A DNA stretch of 64,000 nt from Acidobacterium capsulatum ATCC 51196 (lineage in GTDB: Bacteria > Acidobacteriota > Terriglobia > Terriglobales > Acidobacteriaceae), in the NCBI RefSeq assembly GCF_000022565.1, contig NC_012483.1, positions 3,596,001 to 3,660,000 of the forward strand, given 5' to 3'. Below, piece after piece: positions 26,453 to 36,138 of this stretch; positions within the stretch are counted from its first letter, which is position 1, and each line of letters begins with the position of its first letter. A program made the translations under genes and the position numbers. Under the pieces are notes generated by a model that worked only from the letters and a program-made list of their open reading frames with translations, was not told the DNA's origin and did not search any database.

Positions 26453-27567
26453 GCGCCTACCTCGCGAAGCTGGCCTGCTTCGCGGACCCTCTGCAGCAGC
26501 CATGCGATGACGGCGCGCAGCTCGGCCTCGGTGACGTCTTCGACGATGGTGGCGTGGCCGATTTTTTCGGCGAGGACGAAGCGGCGGGTTCCGGCGCGGT
26601 TCTTCTTGTCGCGCGCGGTGGCCTCGAGCAGCGCCTCTGCTTTTGCGCGGAAGCGCGGCAGCGGGCCGTAAGCGAGAATGACGCGCTGCATGCGCTCAGA
26701 TTGCGCGGCGGTGAGCAGGCCGCGCATGCGCGAGAGCTCAGTGGCGGCGAGCATGCCCCAGCCCACGGCCTCGCCGTGCAGCAGGCCGCGATAATGTGTA
26801 ACCGTTTCGATGGCGTGGCCGAGGGTGTGGCCGTAGTTGAGGATCATGCGCAGGCCGCCCTCGCGCTCATCCTGCTGGACCACGTCGGCTTTCATGCGGA
26901 CGGCGGCGGCGATGACACGGGTGAGCGCGGCGTCGTCCGCGGCGAGGATGGTTTCGGCATTGCGCTCCATGTAGCTGAAGAGCGCGGCGTCGCGGATGAT
27001 GCCGGCTTTGACGCACTCCTGCAGGCCGGCGCGAAGTTCGCGGGGCGGCAGGGTGTGCAGCACATCGACATCGGCAAAGACGGCGCGGGGATGGTGAAAG
27101 CTGCCGATGAGGTTTTTGCCGGTGCTGAGATTTGCGCCGGTCTTGCCGCCGACGGATGAGTCCACCTGGGCGAGGAGCGTGGTGGGAATCTGTACGTAAT
27201 CGATGCCGCGCATGTAGATGGCGGCGAGGAATCCGGTGAGGTCGCCGAGGATGCCGCCGCCGAAGGCGATGAGCAGCGAGGAGCGGTCGGCGCCGGATTC
27301 AGAGAGCGCGGTGGCGAGCTTTTCGACGCTGGCCATGCGCTTGTGGGCTTCTCCGGCGGGGAGAAAGAGGACTTCCGGCGAGGATTTTCCAAAGCCGGAG
27401 AGCAGCTTTTTGCCCCAGAGCGCCCAGATCTCGGGTGAGGTGACAATGAAAATGCGGCTGTTCGGAGCGGTGAGCTTCCTGAGCCGCGAAGCGACTTGCG
27501 GGAGAAGTCCGCTGCCGAGGTAGACCGGATATTGGACGCCGGGAGTGGTGACCTGAATGGTGCGCAC
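26449..27567 (-). CDS. aroB: 3-Dehydroquinate synthase
   Basis: Second shikimate step: DAHP to 3-dehydroquinate, with NAD+ and a divalent metal. The product is 372 aa with [40 protein letters not shown], metal ligands in [13 protein letters not shown] and [12 protein letters not shown], and [10 protein letters not shown] prefer a GTG start at 27567, giving [10 protein letters not shown]; in-frame ATG at 27690 would run into the divergent nadB region and adds 41 residues without likeness to the family. It is upstream of and coupled to menG. Confidence 0.94.
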
Positions 27568-27668
27568 AGTACTTTCATCGTATCGCAGCAGGGCGGCCGG
27601 CTTTGCGGTGAATGGTACCCGGCAGGCGAGGGTTTTGCAGCGGCAGCAAGGCCGGAGCATCTGTTGTG

Positions 27669-29237
27669 ATGGGAGAAGTGGTAGTTTCAAAATTTATGGC
27701 CGAAGCAGCAGAGTTTGACTTTGTAGTGGTGGGCGCGGGCATTGCGGGATTGCGCGCCGCGATTGAGCTGGCCGATGCGGGCCGCGTGCTGGTGCTGACC
27801 AAGGAAGCGCTGGGCGAGTCGAACACCTCGTATGCGCAGGGTGGCATTGCCGTGGCGATGAGCGGCGCCGAGGACGTGGCGCTGCATCTGGAAGACACGG
27901 TGGCGGCCGGCGACGGGCTGGTGGATCGCGAGGCGGCGCGGGTGCTGGTCGAGGAGGGTCCGCTGCGGGTGGAAGAGCTGCTGGCCTGGGACACGCGCTT
28001 TGACCGCGAAAACGGCGAGCTGCTGCGCACGCTGGAAGGCGCGCACAGCCGTCACCGCGTGTTGCACGCCAACGGCGACGCCACGGGCGCGGAGATTGGC
28101 CGCGCGCTGCTGGCCCACGCCGAGGCGCACGCGCGTGTGACGCTGCGCGAGTGGACGCTGACGACCGATCTGCTGATGGATGGGGATGAGGCGGTGGGCG
28201 TGGTGATGATGGATCGCGACGGCCGCCAGACGCAGGTGCGCGCGCGAGCGGTGCTGCTGGCGAGCGGCGGCGCGGGGCAGGTGTATAGCGACACGACGAA
28301 TCCGGCCGTGGCCACGGGCGACGGCATTGCGATGGCGGCGCGCGCGGGCGCCAGGATTGCGGACATGGAGTTTTACCAGTTTCATCCCACGGCGCTCAGC
28401 CTGCCGGGGGTGGCGCGCTTTCTGCTGTCAGAGGCGCTGCGCGGCGAGGGCGCGGTGCTGCGCAATGCGGCGGGCGAGCAGTTTATGGAGCGCTACCACG
28501 CGCTGAAGGAACTGGCTCCGCGCGATGTGGTGGCGCGAGCCATCACACGCGAGGGGATGGGCGAGCGCGGTGAGGCGCGGCCGGTGTACCTGGACATGCG
28601 GCATGTGACGGGCGTGGATTTGGCGGCGCGGTTCCCGGGGATTTCAGCTTTTCTGACGCAGCATGGGCTGGCGCTGGGGCGGGATCTGATTCCGGTGCGG
28701 CCGGCGGCGCACTACCTGATGGGCGGCGTGCGCACCGATGTGGATGGGCGCACCTCGCTGCGGCGGCTGTATGCGGCGGGCGAGGTGGCCTGCACGGGCG
28801 TGCATGGGGCGAACCGGCTGGCGAGCAATTCGCTGCTGGAAGGGCTGGTGTTTGGCGCGCGCGCGGCGCGGGCGATGCGCGATGAGGCTGCGTTGCGGGC
28901 CGGGGAGGGCCGCGTGCCGCAGGGTGGCGTGATGCCGGGGATTTCGCGGGCGGATTTGCAACAGACAATGTGGCAAAAGGCCGGGCTGCTGCGCGATGCG
29001 GCCGGGCTGCGCGAGGCGCAGGCCCTGCTGGAGCAGGGAGGCGAGGCGCGCGCGGAGGCTTCGCGCGAGGCGCTGGAGTTGCGGAACCTGTGGGAGGTGG
29101 CGCGGCTGATTGTGGCTCCGGCGCTGGCGCGTGAGGAGAGCCGGGGCGCGCATTTCCGGAATGATTTTCCTGAGCGCAGGGATGCGGAGTTTCAGAAGCA
29201 CTCGGATGTGGTGAACGGCGTGGTGCGGTTTGTTTGA
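27669..29237 (+). CDS. nadB: L-aspartate oxidase
   Basis: First step of de novo NAD synthesis: oxidises L-aspartate to iminoaspartate, which quinolinate synthase (nadA at 40999) uses. The product is 522 aa from the ATG at 27669; 27696 (MAEAAEFDF) is an alternative, and a still longer in-frame ATG exists at 27612. FAD motif [17 protein letters not shown] lies near the N terminus, then the [13 protein letters not shown] segment, [40 protein letters not shown] and the C-terminal FAD site [17 protein letters not shown]. It is followed after 15 bp by pncA. Confidence 0.94.
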   Translation: MGEVVVSKFMAEAAEFDFVVVGAGIAGLRAAIELADAGRVLVLTKEALGESNTSYAQGGIAVAMSGAEDVALHLEDTVAAGDGLVDREAARVLVEEGPLRVEELLAWDTRFDRENGELLRTLEGAHSRHRVLHANGDATGAEIGRALLAHAEAHARVTLREWTLTTDLLMDGDEAVGVVMMDRDGRQTQVRARAVLLASGGAGQVYSDTTNPAVATGDGIAMAARAGARIADMEFYQFHPTALSLPGVARFLLSEALRGEGAVLRNAAGEQFMERYHALKELAPRDVVARAITREGMGERGEARPVYLDMRHVTGVDLAARFPGISAFLTQHGLALGRDLIPVRPAAHYLMGGVRTDVDGRTSLRRLYAAGEVACTGVHGANRLASNSLLEGLVFGARAARAMRDEAALRAGEGRVPQGGVMPGISRADLQQTMWQKAGLLRDAAGLREAQALLEQGGEARAEASREALELRNLWEVARLIVAPALAREESRGAHFRNDFPERRDAEFQKHSDVVNGVVRFV

Positions 29238-29252
29238 GCCGGCGGGGGAGCG

Positions 29253-29873
29253 ATGCAGATACGCGCGGACGATGTGCTGATTGTGGTGGATGTGCAGAAC
29301 GACTTCTGCCCGGGCGGCGCGCTGGCCGTGCCGGAGGGCGACGCGGTGATTCCGGCGATTCTGGAGATTGCGCCCAAGTTTGAGCATGTGGTGCTGACGC
29401 AGGACTGGCATCCGGCGGGGCATGGGTCATTTGCGAGTAGCCATCAGGGACGGCATCCACTCGAAACGGTGACCATGGCTTATGGCGAGCAGACGCTGTG
29501 GCCCGACCATTGCGTGCAGGGCACGTGGGGTGCCGAGCTGCACGCGGAGCTGAAGCTGCCGCAGGCGGATCTGATTTTGCGCAAAGGGTTGCGGCGGGAT
29601 GTGGATTCGTATTCGGCGTTTTTTGAGAATGACCGCGTGACGCCGACCGGCCTTGAAGAATACCTGCGGGAGCGCGGGCTGAGGCGTGCGTTTTTTGCGG
29701 GGCTGGCGTATGACTTTTGCGTGGGGTATTCCGCGCTGGATGCGCGGCGGCTGGGGCGCGAAGCGGTGGTGCTGCGCGAGGCCTGCCGCGCGATTGATGC
29801 ACGAGGCTCGGCGGCGGCGATGGAGCGGCGGCTGCGCGAGGCCGGGGTGGTGGAGATGCCATCGGCCCTCTGA
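29253..29873 (+). CDS. pncA: Nicotinamidase
   Basis: Hydrolyses nicotinamide to nicotinate for NAD salvage. The product is 206 aa and belongs to the cysteine-hydrolase (isochorismatase-like) fold. The triad is visible as Asp in VDVQNDFCPGG, Lys in LRKGLRRDVDSYS and Cys in GLAYDFCVGYSALDA. Metal ligands lie in TQDWHPAGHGSF. It is 15 bp downstream of nadB, so de novo and salvage enzymes are probably cotranscribed. Confidence 0.94.
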   Translation: MQIRADDVLIVVDVQNDFCPGGALAVPEGDAVIPAILEIAPKFEHVVLTQDWHPAGHGSFASSHQGRHPLETVTMAYGEQTLWPDHCVQGTWGAELHAELKLPQADLILRKGLRRDVDSYSAFFENDRVTPTGLEEYLRERGLRRAFFAGLAYDFCVGYSALDARRLGREAVVLREACRAIDARGSAAAMERRLREAGVVEMPSAL

Positions 29874-29925
29874 AGCGGATGGGCGGAAGGAATGACCGCA
29901 GTGTGTGGAACTGAAGGAGAGCAAA

Positions 29926-30705
29926 ATGCCGGACTTGATGCCTGCTATTTTCTTTGGACATGGGAACCCGATGAATGCCCTGTCGCGCAACGGATACACC
30001 GAGGCGTGGCGCCGCATCGGGGCAGAGGTCCCGAAGCCCCGGGCGATTCTTGCGATCTCCGCGCACTGGTATGTGCCGGGAACCGGGGTCACCATCAGCA
30101 CTTCGCCGAGAACCATCCACGATTTCGGAGGCTTTCCGCCGGAGCTGTTCCGCGTGCAGTACCCCGCGCCGGGCGACCCGCAACTGGCGCGGCGCGTGCA
30201 GCAATTGCTGGCCCCCATGCCGGTGGACCTCGACAACTCCTGGGGACTCGATCACGGAACATGGTCGGTGCTGGTGCATGCGTATCCGATGGCGGATGTG
30301 CCCGTGGTGCAGCTCAGCATCAACGAGTCGCAGACCGCGGCGTTTCATTTTGAGATCGGCAGAAGGCTTGCGCCGCTGCGCGAAGAGGGCGTGCTGATCC
30401 TCGGCAGCGGAAACCTCGTCCACAACCTGCATGCCTACGCATGGGGCCGGCACATGCCGGAGCCTTATGACTGGGCCATCCGGTTTGAACTCGACGCCCG
30501 GCAGCGGATGTTCACCGGAGATGTGGAAGCGCTGGTCGCCTACGAAAAGCTCGGCAAGGATGCGCTGCTTTCCATTCCGACGCCGGACCACTACCTGCCG
30601 CTGCTCTATGTGATGGCGACGCAGCAGCCGGGAGAGAAGATTGGCTTTCCGGTCGAGGGCGTGGATGGTGGGTCGATCTCGATGCTGTCGGTGTCGGTGG
30701 GGTAA
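29926..30705 (+). CDS. DODA-type extradiol ring-cleavage dioxygenase (YgiD-like)
   Basis: A 259-aa class III (LigB-like) dioxygenase of the 4,5-DOPA dioxygenase/YgiD group. Metal-site His residues are in AIFFGHGNPMNAL, ILAISAHWYVPG and GLDHGTWSVLVHAYP, and the acid/base region is VLILGSGNLVHNLHAY. Start at 29926 with AAGGAG seven to eight bases upstream; a GTG at 29905 overlaps that site and is not used. The physiological substrate in bacteria is uncertain. It is the last gene of the housekeeping run before the accessory region. Confidence 0.9.
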   Translation: MPDLMPAIFFGHGNPMNALSRNGYTEAWRRIGAEVPKPRAILAISAHWYVPGTGVTISTSPRTIHDFGGFPPELFRVQYPAPGDPQLARRVQQLLAPMPVDLDNSWGLDHGTWSVLVHAYPMADVPVVQLSINESQTAAFHFEIGRRLAPLREEGVLILGSGNLVHNLHAYAWGRHMPEPYDWAIRFELDARQRMFTGDVEALVAYEKLGKDALLSIPTPDHYLPLLYVMATQQPGEKIGFPVEGVDGGSISMLSVSVG

Positions 30706-30829
30706 GGGGATTGGCTTTATGGCTGTGGATGGTGAGTGAGTTGGAAATTGGGCGCTGATTAAGATCGGGAAAGGCAGTTGTCCGAGATGCCGACGATACG
30801 GCAGTGTGGATCGAGGGGGCCTGGCGCGT

Positions 30830-31675
30830 TTACCAACAGTAGTGCAGACCAGCGGAGCTAGTCCTTCTCGACCGTTTCTCGTCGTACCAAATCAGCCTGA
30901 GGTTGATGCCTGGGAACGCCTCGCGTATCGCTGGATGTGGAAACGGATCATCGAGGCAGATCACCCAGTTATCGATGCCAATGTTGAACCGGAATAGCGT
31001 GTACGTCTGTGCGACTTCGACCAAGCCATAGGAGTACAAATGAACCTCTTCAAGTTCCTGCCCGTCCCATGCGGCGGCAACGGCTTGTCTGAGGTCCCGA
31101 AGTCGCCCTTGGGTGTAGTAGAAGATAGGCCATAACCCATCGAAGTCTCCGTAACGAGCATAACGGCGGACCCCGTCGAATCGGCGATTCCGTGCTTGGA
31201 CAGGATCGTCTATTCCGAGTATGCCGAGCCCCACCTTGCCGAGGAATCGACCGAGCATGTGAAGCTTCTTCGGAGTGAGTACCATCTTGAGGTCCGTTTT
31301 CCTTCCTTCTAAGATGGCGCGAACCATCTCGCTGTCGTCGATATCGACCGAGATGGATCCATCATCGTGCGCGGCAAATCCGATGTTGTCGTGGCGAGCA
31401 TGACGATCCGGGATTGTACCCTTGTCTTGGCTCGGCTGCCCAACATCCACGGCCGGCAGCTTTCCCTTCTTCGTAGCGATCTGGAGGAATGTCCTCCAGA
31501 ATGCTAGCGGGGTTTTATCAAGAACATACCGTTCAACCTCTTTCCCGAAATATCGCTGGCATGCGTCGCAGACTTCACCTGTCAGAATTAGGTCATCGTT
31601 CCCGAGAGACTCCGGTATTACATGCTCCTTCGTGGAGAATGGACCGTTCGAACCGCAGTAGAGGCAGGACGTCAT
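30830..31675 (-). CDS. HNH endonuclease-like protein
   Basis: A 281-aa protein of unknown biological role. Its N terminus carries an HNH-type zinc/nuclease site: CLYCGS, then TKEHVIPESLGNDD (the His of the motif), and CDACQRYFGKEVERY, so two CxxC pairs flank the histidine. The remaining 220 residues show no domain that I recognise. Codon use is visibly less GC-rich than in neighbours, which suggests acquisition. It stands alone between the DODA-type gene and a decayed gene. Such HNH proteins occur in defence islands and phages, but no partner is adjacent. Confidence 0.72.
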   Translation of the reverse strand: MTSCLYCGSNGPFSTKEHVIPESLGNDDLILTGEVCDACQRYFGKEVERYVLDKTPLAFWRTFLQIATKKGKLPAVDVGQPSQDKGTIPDRHARHDNIGFAAHDDGSISVDIDDSEMVRAILEGRKTDLKMVLTPKKLHMLGRFLGKVGLGILGIDDPVQARNRRFDGVRRYARYGDFDGLWPIFYYTQGRLRDLRQAVAAAWDGQELEEVHLYSYGLVEVAQTYTLFRFNIGIDNWVICLDDPFPHPAIREAFPGINLRLIWYDEKRSRRTSSAGLHYCW

Positions 31676-31886
31676 AACTGGTGAATTCCTTCACATATTT
31701 TAGTGTGATCGTCCAAAGTGTTGAGAGAGGTCTGATCAGTAGCGAAAAGTCCGCGAGAAACCACAAATGCAGTCCATTTGACCGTAGAACGGGCTAGCCT
31801 GACATGTGCGCGCAGTCGTCTGTTGTCGCCAGCAGCCCGACGCACTTAGAGTCATTGACCACATCTGCGGAGATAGGCGAGCGCTC
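31676..31886. other. Gene-free stretch between HNH gene and YdeI remnant
   Basis: Upstream side of the HNH gene. No convincing open frame, repeat or RNA. Any promoter of the HNH gene should be here, but I see no good -35/-10 pair. Confidence 0.5.
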
Positions 31887-32214
31887 CTAGTCATTCAGGC
31901 CCTTGCCGGCGAGGATGCGGGGACGGAATTTCTCGACGCGGGCGGCGCGGGTGGCGGATTGTTTGGCGGCGGCGATCTGGTAGAGGTAGCCCTTCTGGCG
32001 GCCGGGGTGAGGGCGGCGAAGCCCTTCTGCAGCGCGGGGCCGGCGTCGAGGCGGGCCTGCAGCTCCTGCGGCACTGCGAGTGGCGCGGCCGGGCGGGGCT
32101 TGACCTTTGCTCCGGCCTTCTCAAGCTCGATGGCCTGCTCGATGAAAGCGCGGATGAGCGGGCGCTGGCGTGTGATCTCCGCCAGGGAGCGGAAGCGGAG
32201 CTGGCGCGGGCTGC
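31887..32214 (-). pseudogene. Truncated, frameshifted YdeI/OmdA-family gene
   Basis: Read from the right on the minus strand, one frame gives [20 protein letters not shown], then [19 protein letters not shown] and FAALTP. A shift of one base near 32001-32007 is needed to continue with [20 protein letters not shown] and [17 protein letters not shown] before a stop at 31887-31889. Together these form the second half of a YdeI-like protein with its OmdA domain. The N-terminal half (about 100 residues) is missing, so the gene is both truncated and one base short. A sequencing error could explain the shift but not the truncation. Confidence 0.72.
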
Positions 32215-32380
32215 AGCGGGCTTGTCCTCTCGACAAAACAAAATCGCACAGAAATAATGAATTGAGCCGTATGGCATCGTATGGATTGCCTGCGCCTGCC
32301 GGACTTGTCTGGAACCGGCGGGAACCATTCGCGAACCTGTCCTGAAGCTGCGTTGAAGACCTTTTGAGGAGCCCTCCCTT

Positions 32381-35300
32381 ATGCCCGTGCCGCGCCGTTT
32401 TTGTCTCTTGTGTGTTCGTTTGCCTCTTGTGCTGACGCTGGCGGTGCTGCTGCTGGCGGGCTCCCAGCGTGCGTGGGCGCAGGCGGCGGCGAGCCTGCAG
32501 GGGGTGGTGACCGATGCCTCCGGCGCGGCGGTGGCCGGGGCGCGTGTCACGGTGGAGGAAGTGAATACGGGCGCGCGGCGCAGTGCGGTGACCGATGCGC
32601 GCGGCGAGTATGAGGTGCCGTCGCTGCCGGTGGGCGAGTATCGCGTGACGGCGGCGCGGGCCGGCTTTGCGCGCGAGGTGCGGACGGGCATTCATCTGGC
32701 GGTGGAGCAGGCGGCGACGGTGAATCTGCGCCTGCGGGTGGGCAGCGTGCGGCAGCAGGTGACGGTGCATGCGGACGCTTCGCCGCTGAGCCTGACGGCG
32801 GGCGATGTTTCGGGGCTGGTGCGCGGGCAGCAGGTGAAGCAGTTGCCGCTGAACGGACGCAGCTATGACGAGCTGATGACGCTTGATCCGGGCGTGGTGA
32901 ACTACACAGCGGAGAAGACGGGCGGCATCGGGGTGTCGAACTCGACGGTGGGAAACAACTTTGCGGTGTCGGGCAACCGGCCGCAGCAGAACCTCTACCT
33001 TCTGAATGGCGTGGAGTTCACGGGCGCGGCCGAGGTGAACATGCAGCCGGGCGGCACGAGCCAGTTGCTGCTGGGCGTGGATGCGGTGCGCGAGTTCAAC
33101 GTGCTGCGCGACTCCTATGGCGCGGAGTATGGCAAGCGGCCGGGCGCGCAGGTGCTCATTGTGACCGAGGGCGGCACCAACCAGTGGCATGGCGATGCGT
33201 ATGAGTTTTTGCGCAACAGCGCCCTCGATGCGCCCAACTATTTTGACAAGAGCGGCACGCCTCCTTTTCAGCGCAACCAGTTTGGCGCGGCGCTGGGCGG
33301 GCCTTTAGAGCGGAACCGGGCGTTTGTGTTTGCGAACTACGAGGGCTTTCGGCAGCACCTGCACCAGACCGGCGTCGATCTCGTTCCGGACAACAACGCG
33401 CGCAACGGATATCTGCCGTGCAAGCTGGTGAGTCCGACGCCGAATCCCTGCCCGGCCTCGGGGCTGGTGGATGTGGGCGTGGCGGCGAGCGTGCAGCCGC
33501 TGCTGGCGCTGTGGCCCACGCCGAGCGCGGGTGCGGCAGACCTGGGCGGCATCTCAGAGGCGTACAACAGTCCACTGCAGACCATTGAGGATGACTTTGG
33601 CACGATGCGGCTGGACCGCGTGTTTTCAAAGCGCGATAGCTTCACGGGCGTGTACACGATTGACGCGAGCGACGATGTGACGCCGACGAGCACCAACCTC
33701 TATAGCACCGATCTGGAAGACCTGACCGAGCATGTGGCGAGCCTGGAAGAAACGCACGTGTTTGGCGAAGGGTGGGTGAATACGGCGCGGGTTGGATTTT
33801 CGCGGGCGGCGTATGACTTTACCGGCGAGCCGACGCCGGGGACTCCGGCGGCAGGCGTGCCGGGGTTTGTGGCGAGCCATCCGGTCGGCGCGGTGGTGGT
33901 GGGCGGCAGTGCGGCGGCGAATCCGGCGGCGCAGGTGGGGCTGGCCGGCAGCAACGTGGGCAGCAATCTGCATGTGCGGCGGAATCTCTACACCATCGAA
34001 GATCAGGCAACCCTGACGCGCGGACGGCAGACGCTGAGCCTGGGCGTGTGGCTCGAACCGCTGCAGTCCAATGAAGAACTGGCGCTGCTGCAGTATGGGC
34101 AGGCGACCTTCAGCGGGTTGCAGCAGTTTTTTGAGGGCACGGCGGGCAGCTTCTCGTATGATCCCGCGCCGACGGAGCTGAACTGGCGCTCGCTGCTGGG
34201 CGCGTATTACGTGCAGGATGTAGTGCGGTTGACGCCGCATCTGACGGCTTCAGTGGGTTTTCGCGAGGGCTTCACGACGGGCTGGAATGAGGCGCATGGG
34301 CGGGCGGCGACGTATGTGTTTCAGAATGGCGTAATTCAGACGGCTCCGCATGTGGGCGATCACACTTTCACGGTGAACCACGCAAAGTCGCTGCCGCAGC
34401 CGAGGGTGGGGCTCGCGTGGAACCCCGCAGGCGGGCGCACGGTGGTGCGCGCGGGCTTTGGCATTTACAACGACATGCAGGATGCGCTGGGCTATCGCAT
34501 GGACCAGAATGCTCCGTTCAATCCCACGTATGCGCTCGACAATGTGCCGGTCGGGGAGTTTCCGCTGGGCGCGACGCCACCAGCGGGGGCCAAGGTGGCT
34601 CCGGCGGGCGTGCAGCCGGATATGAAGACGCCGACGCTGATCTCATGGTCGCTGCGCGTCGAGCGGGAGCTTTCGCCGAACACGACGCTGTCGCTCGGGT
34701 ATGTGGGGTCGCATGGGTATCACGAGATCGTGAGCCTGGATGACAACGAGCCAACGCCGGCGCAGTGTCCAGGTGGGGGATGCCCGGCGGCGTATCCCGG
34801 AAGTTTTCCGGCGGCGCTGGCGGGGACGAAGGTTCCGGCGGGCGCGTACTATAACGCGCCGGGAACGCCCCGGGTGAATCCCAACCTGGGGGCGGCGTGG
34901 GCCTGGTTTTCGCGGGGTGACAGCGCTTATGACGCGCTCCAGGTGGACCTCGAGCATCGCATGAGCCACGGCCTGCTGGTGCGCGGCGTGTACACATGGG
35001 CCAAGGCGCTCGACGATGGCGATTCGCTGAATGCGACGGCTTCGGGCAATGCGCCGGGGCTGGTGTCGAATCCTTTTGACATGCGGGCAGACTGGGGGCC
35101 GGCGACCTATGATGTGCGCAACGCGGCGGTGGGCGATGTGCTCTACACGCTGCCCTTTGGACATGGACAGCGCTGGGGCGGCGGCCTGCCGGTGGTGGCC
35201 AATGACCTGCTGGGCGGGTGGACAGCGGCGTCGATTGTGACACTGCAGTCGGGCTTTCCGTTCACGCCGCAGTTGAGCTACAACCCTTCGAACAATGGGG

Positions 35301-35683
35301 ACACGAAGAATCCGGTGCGGCCGTTTCTGAATCCGGATTTTCACGGCAAGGTGATTGTGGGCAAGGCTTCGGAGTGGTTTGATCCGAATGCGTTTGTGGC
35401 TCCGCCGCCGAACAGCGGCTTTTATGGCAACGTGGCGCGCGACAGCTACACGGGGCCCGGGCTGGCGGAGTGGGACTTCTCGATGCTCAAGGACACGACG
35501 CTGGGCGGGAAGGTGAAGCTGCAGTTTCGCGCGGAGATCTTCAACCTGCTGGACCGCGCGAACTTCAATACGCCGAACCTGGTGGTGTTTACTCCGTCAG
35601 GCGTGTCGCCGACGGCGGGCGTGATTACGAGCACGGCGACGACGGCGCGGCAGGTGCAGTTCGGGGCGAAGGTATTGTTTTAG
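32381..35683 (+). CDS. Oar-like TonB-dependent outer-membrane receptor
   Basis: An 1100-aa outer-membrane protein of the large family abundant in Acidobacteriota. It has a signal peptide (1-34, ending AWAQ), a carboxypeptidase-regulatory-like beta sandwich (about 37-115: LQGVVTDASGAAVAGARVTV, RGEYEVPSLPVGEYRVTA), a plug (about 130-270: VKQLPLNGRSYDELMTLDPG, LYLLNGVEF, AVREFNVLRDSYGAEYGKRPG) and a beta barrel ending in an aromatic C-terminal residue (QFGAKVLF). Such receptors take up sugars or polymers or act in adhesion; the ligand is unknown. A GAGGAG lies about 10 bases before the ATG. No substrate-utilisation genes are adjacent. Confidence 0.92.
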   Translation: MPVPRRFCLLCVRLPLVLTLAVLLLAGSQRAWAQAAASLQGVVTDASGAAVAGARVTVEEVNTGARRSAVTDARGEYEVPSLPVGEYRVTAARAGFAREVRTGIHLAVEQAATVNLRLRVGSVRQQVTVHADASPLSLTAGDVSGLVRGQQVKQLPLNGRSYDELMTLDPGVVNYTAEKTGGIGVSNSTVGNNFAVSGNRPQQNLYLLNGVEFTGAAEVNMQPGGTSQLLLGVDAVREFNVLRDSYGAEYGKRPGAQVLIVTEGGTNQWHGDAYEFLRNSALDAPNYFDKSGTPPFQRNQFGAALGGPLERNRAFVFANYEGFRQHLHQTGVDLVPDNNARNGYLPCKLVSPTPNPCPASGLVDVGVAASVQPLLALWPTPSAGAADLGGISEAYNSPLQTIEDDFGTMRLDRVFSKRDSFTGVYTIDASDDVTPTSTNLYSTDLEDLTEHVASLEETHVFGEGWVNTARVGFSRAAYDFTGEPTPGTPAAGVPGFVASHPVGAVVVGGSAAANPAAQVGLAGSNVGSNLHVRRNLYTIEDQATLTRGRQTLSLGVWLEPLQSNEELALLQYGQATFSGLQQFFEGTAGSFSYDPAPTELNWRSLLGAYYVQDVVRLTPHLTASVGFREGFTTGWNEAHGRAATYVFQNGVIQTAPHVGDHTFTVNHAKSLPQPRVGLAWNPAGGRTVVRAGFGIYNDMQDALGYRMDQNAPFNPTYALDNVPVGEFPLGATPPAGAKVAPAGVQPDMKTPTLISWSLRVERELSPNTTLSLGYVGSHGYHEIVSLDDNEPTPAQCPGGGCPAAYPGSFPAALAGTKVPAGAYYNAPGTPRVNPNLGAAWAWFSRGDSAYDALQVDLEHRMSHGLLVRGVYTWAKALDDGDSLNATASGNAPGLVSNPFDMRADWGPATYDVRNAAVGDVLYTLPFGHGQRWGGGLPVVANDLLGGWTAASIVTLQSGFPFTPQLSYNPSNNGDTKNPVRPFLNPDFHGKVIVGKASEWFDPNAFVAPPPNSGFYGNVARDSYTGPGLAEWDFSMLKDTTLGGKVKLQFRAEIFNLLDRANFNTPNLVVFTPSGVSPTAGVITSTATTARQVQFGAKVLF

Positions 35684-36138
35684 GCTGCCCCACGGACGTG
35701 GACCTGCCGGTGGGGACCCCGGTGAGCTACCCCATCGGCGTGGACTTCTTGTGCGTGAACCTGATTCCCGGGTGGGGGAGTGCGTCCGGGGACGGATGCA
35801 GGCGCCGCACCTCGCGCAAAAAAAAACACACATTAACGTCCTGTATCTTATAGATACGGTTGGACTTGCGGGAGGTTAGGCTGGCAAGTCCTTTAGAATC
35901 AACGCGGACTAATGTGGGTTTGGACCCCTTGGAGCCGGGAAAAAGCCTGGATATGGATCGGGTCGGGTGAGGCTTTTCTGAGCTTCTATTTCCATGTTAG
36001 CGGAATGAGGGGGAATTCCCGGCAGGGTGAGGGGTTACTTTTGGGGGGGTGAGCGGGTTGCGGAATAAATCGCCAAAGGACGCAGCATTTACGCACAGGT
36101 TGTTGCCTATCCTTGTTCGTTTACCCGAGCCGAGTGTC
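35684..36138. other. 455-bp gene-free region after the TonB receptor
   Basis: No supported gene. A small hairpin GTATC/GATAC lies near 35843-35857, and GGACTTGC (35862-35869) pairs with GCAAGTCC (35884-35891) followed by TTT, a weak candidate terminator about 180 bp behind the receptor stop. The remainder is featureless, with lower GC than the coding DNA to the left. Confidence 0.45.

Noticed and set aside
28543-30591. 682-codon antisense frame across nadB, pncA and the dioxygenase gene
   Set aside because: Pro/Ala/Ser/Arg low-complexity translation; three recognised genes occupy the plus strand.
31895-33190. 431-codon minus-strand frame running into the TonB receptor gene
   Set aside because: Only its distal end (31.9-32.2 kb) carries protein likeness, to YdeI, and that part needs a frameshift. 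The remainder is a shadow of the receptor.
35690-35853. Small gene directly after the TonB receptor
   Set aside because: Short frames on both strands lack a ribosome site, family likeness and normal codon use.
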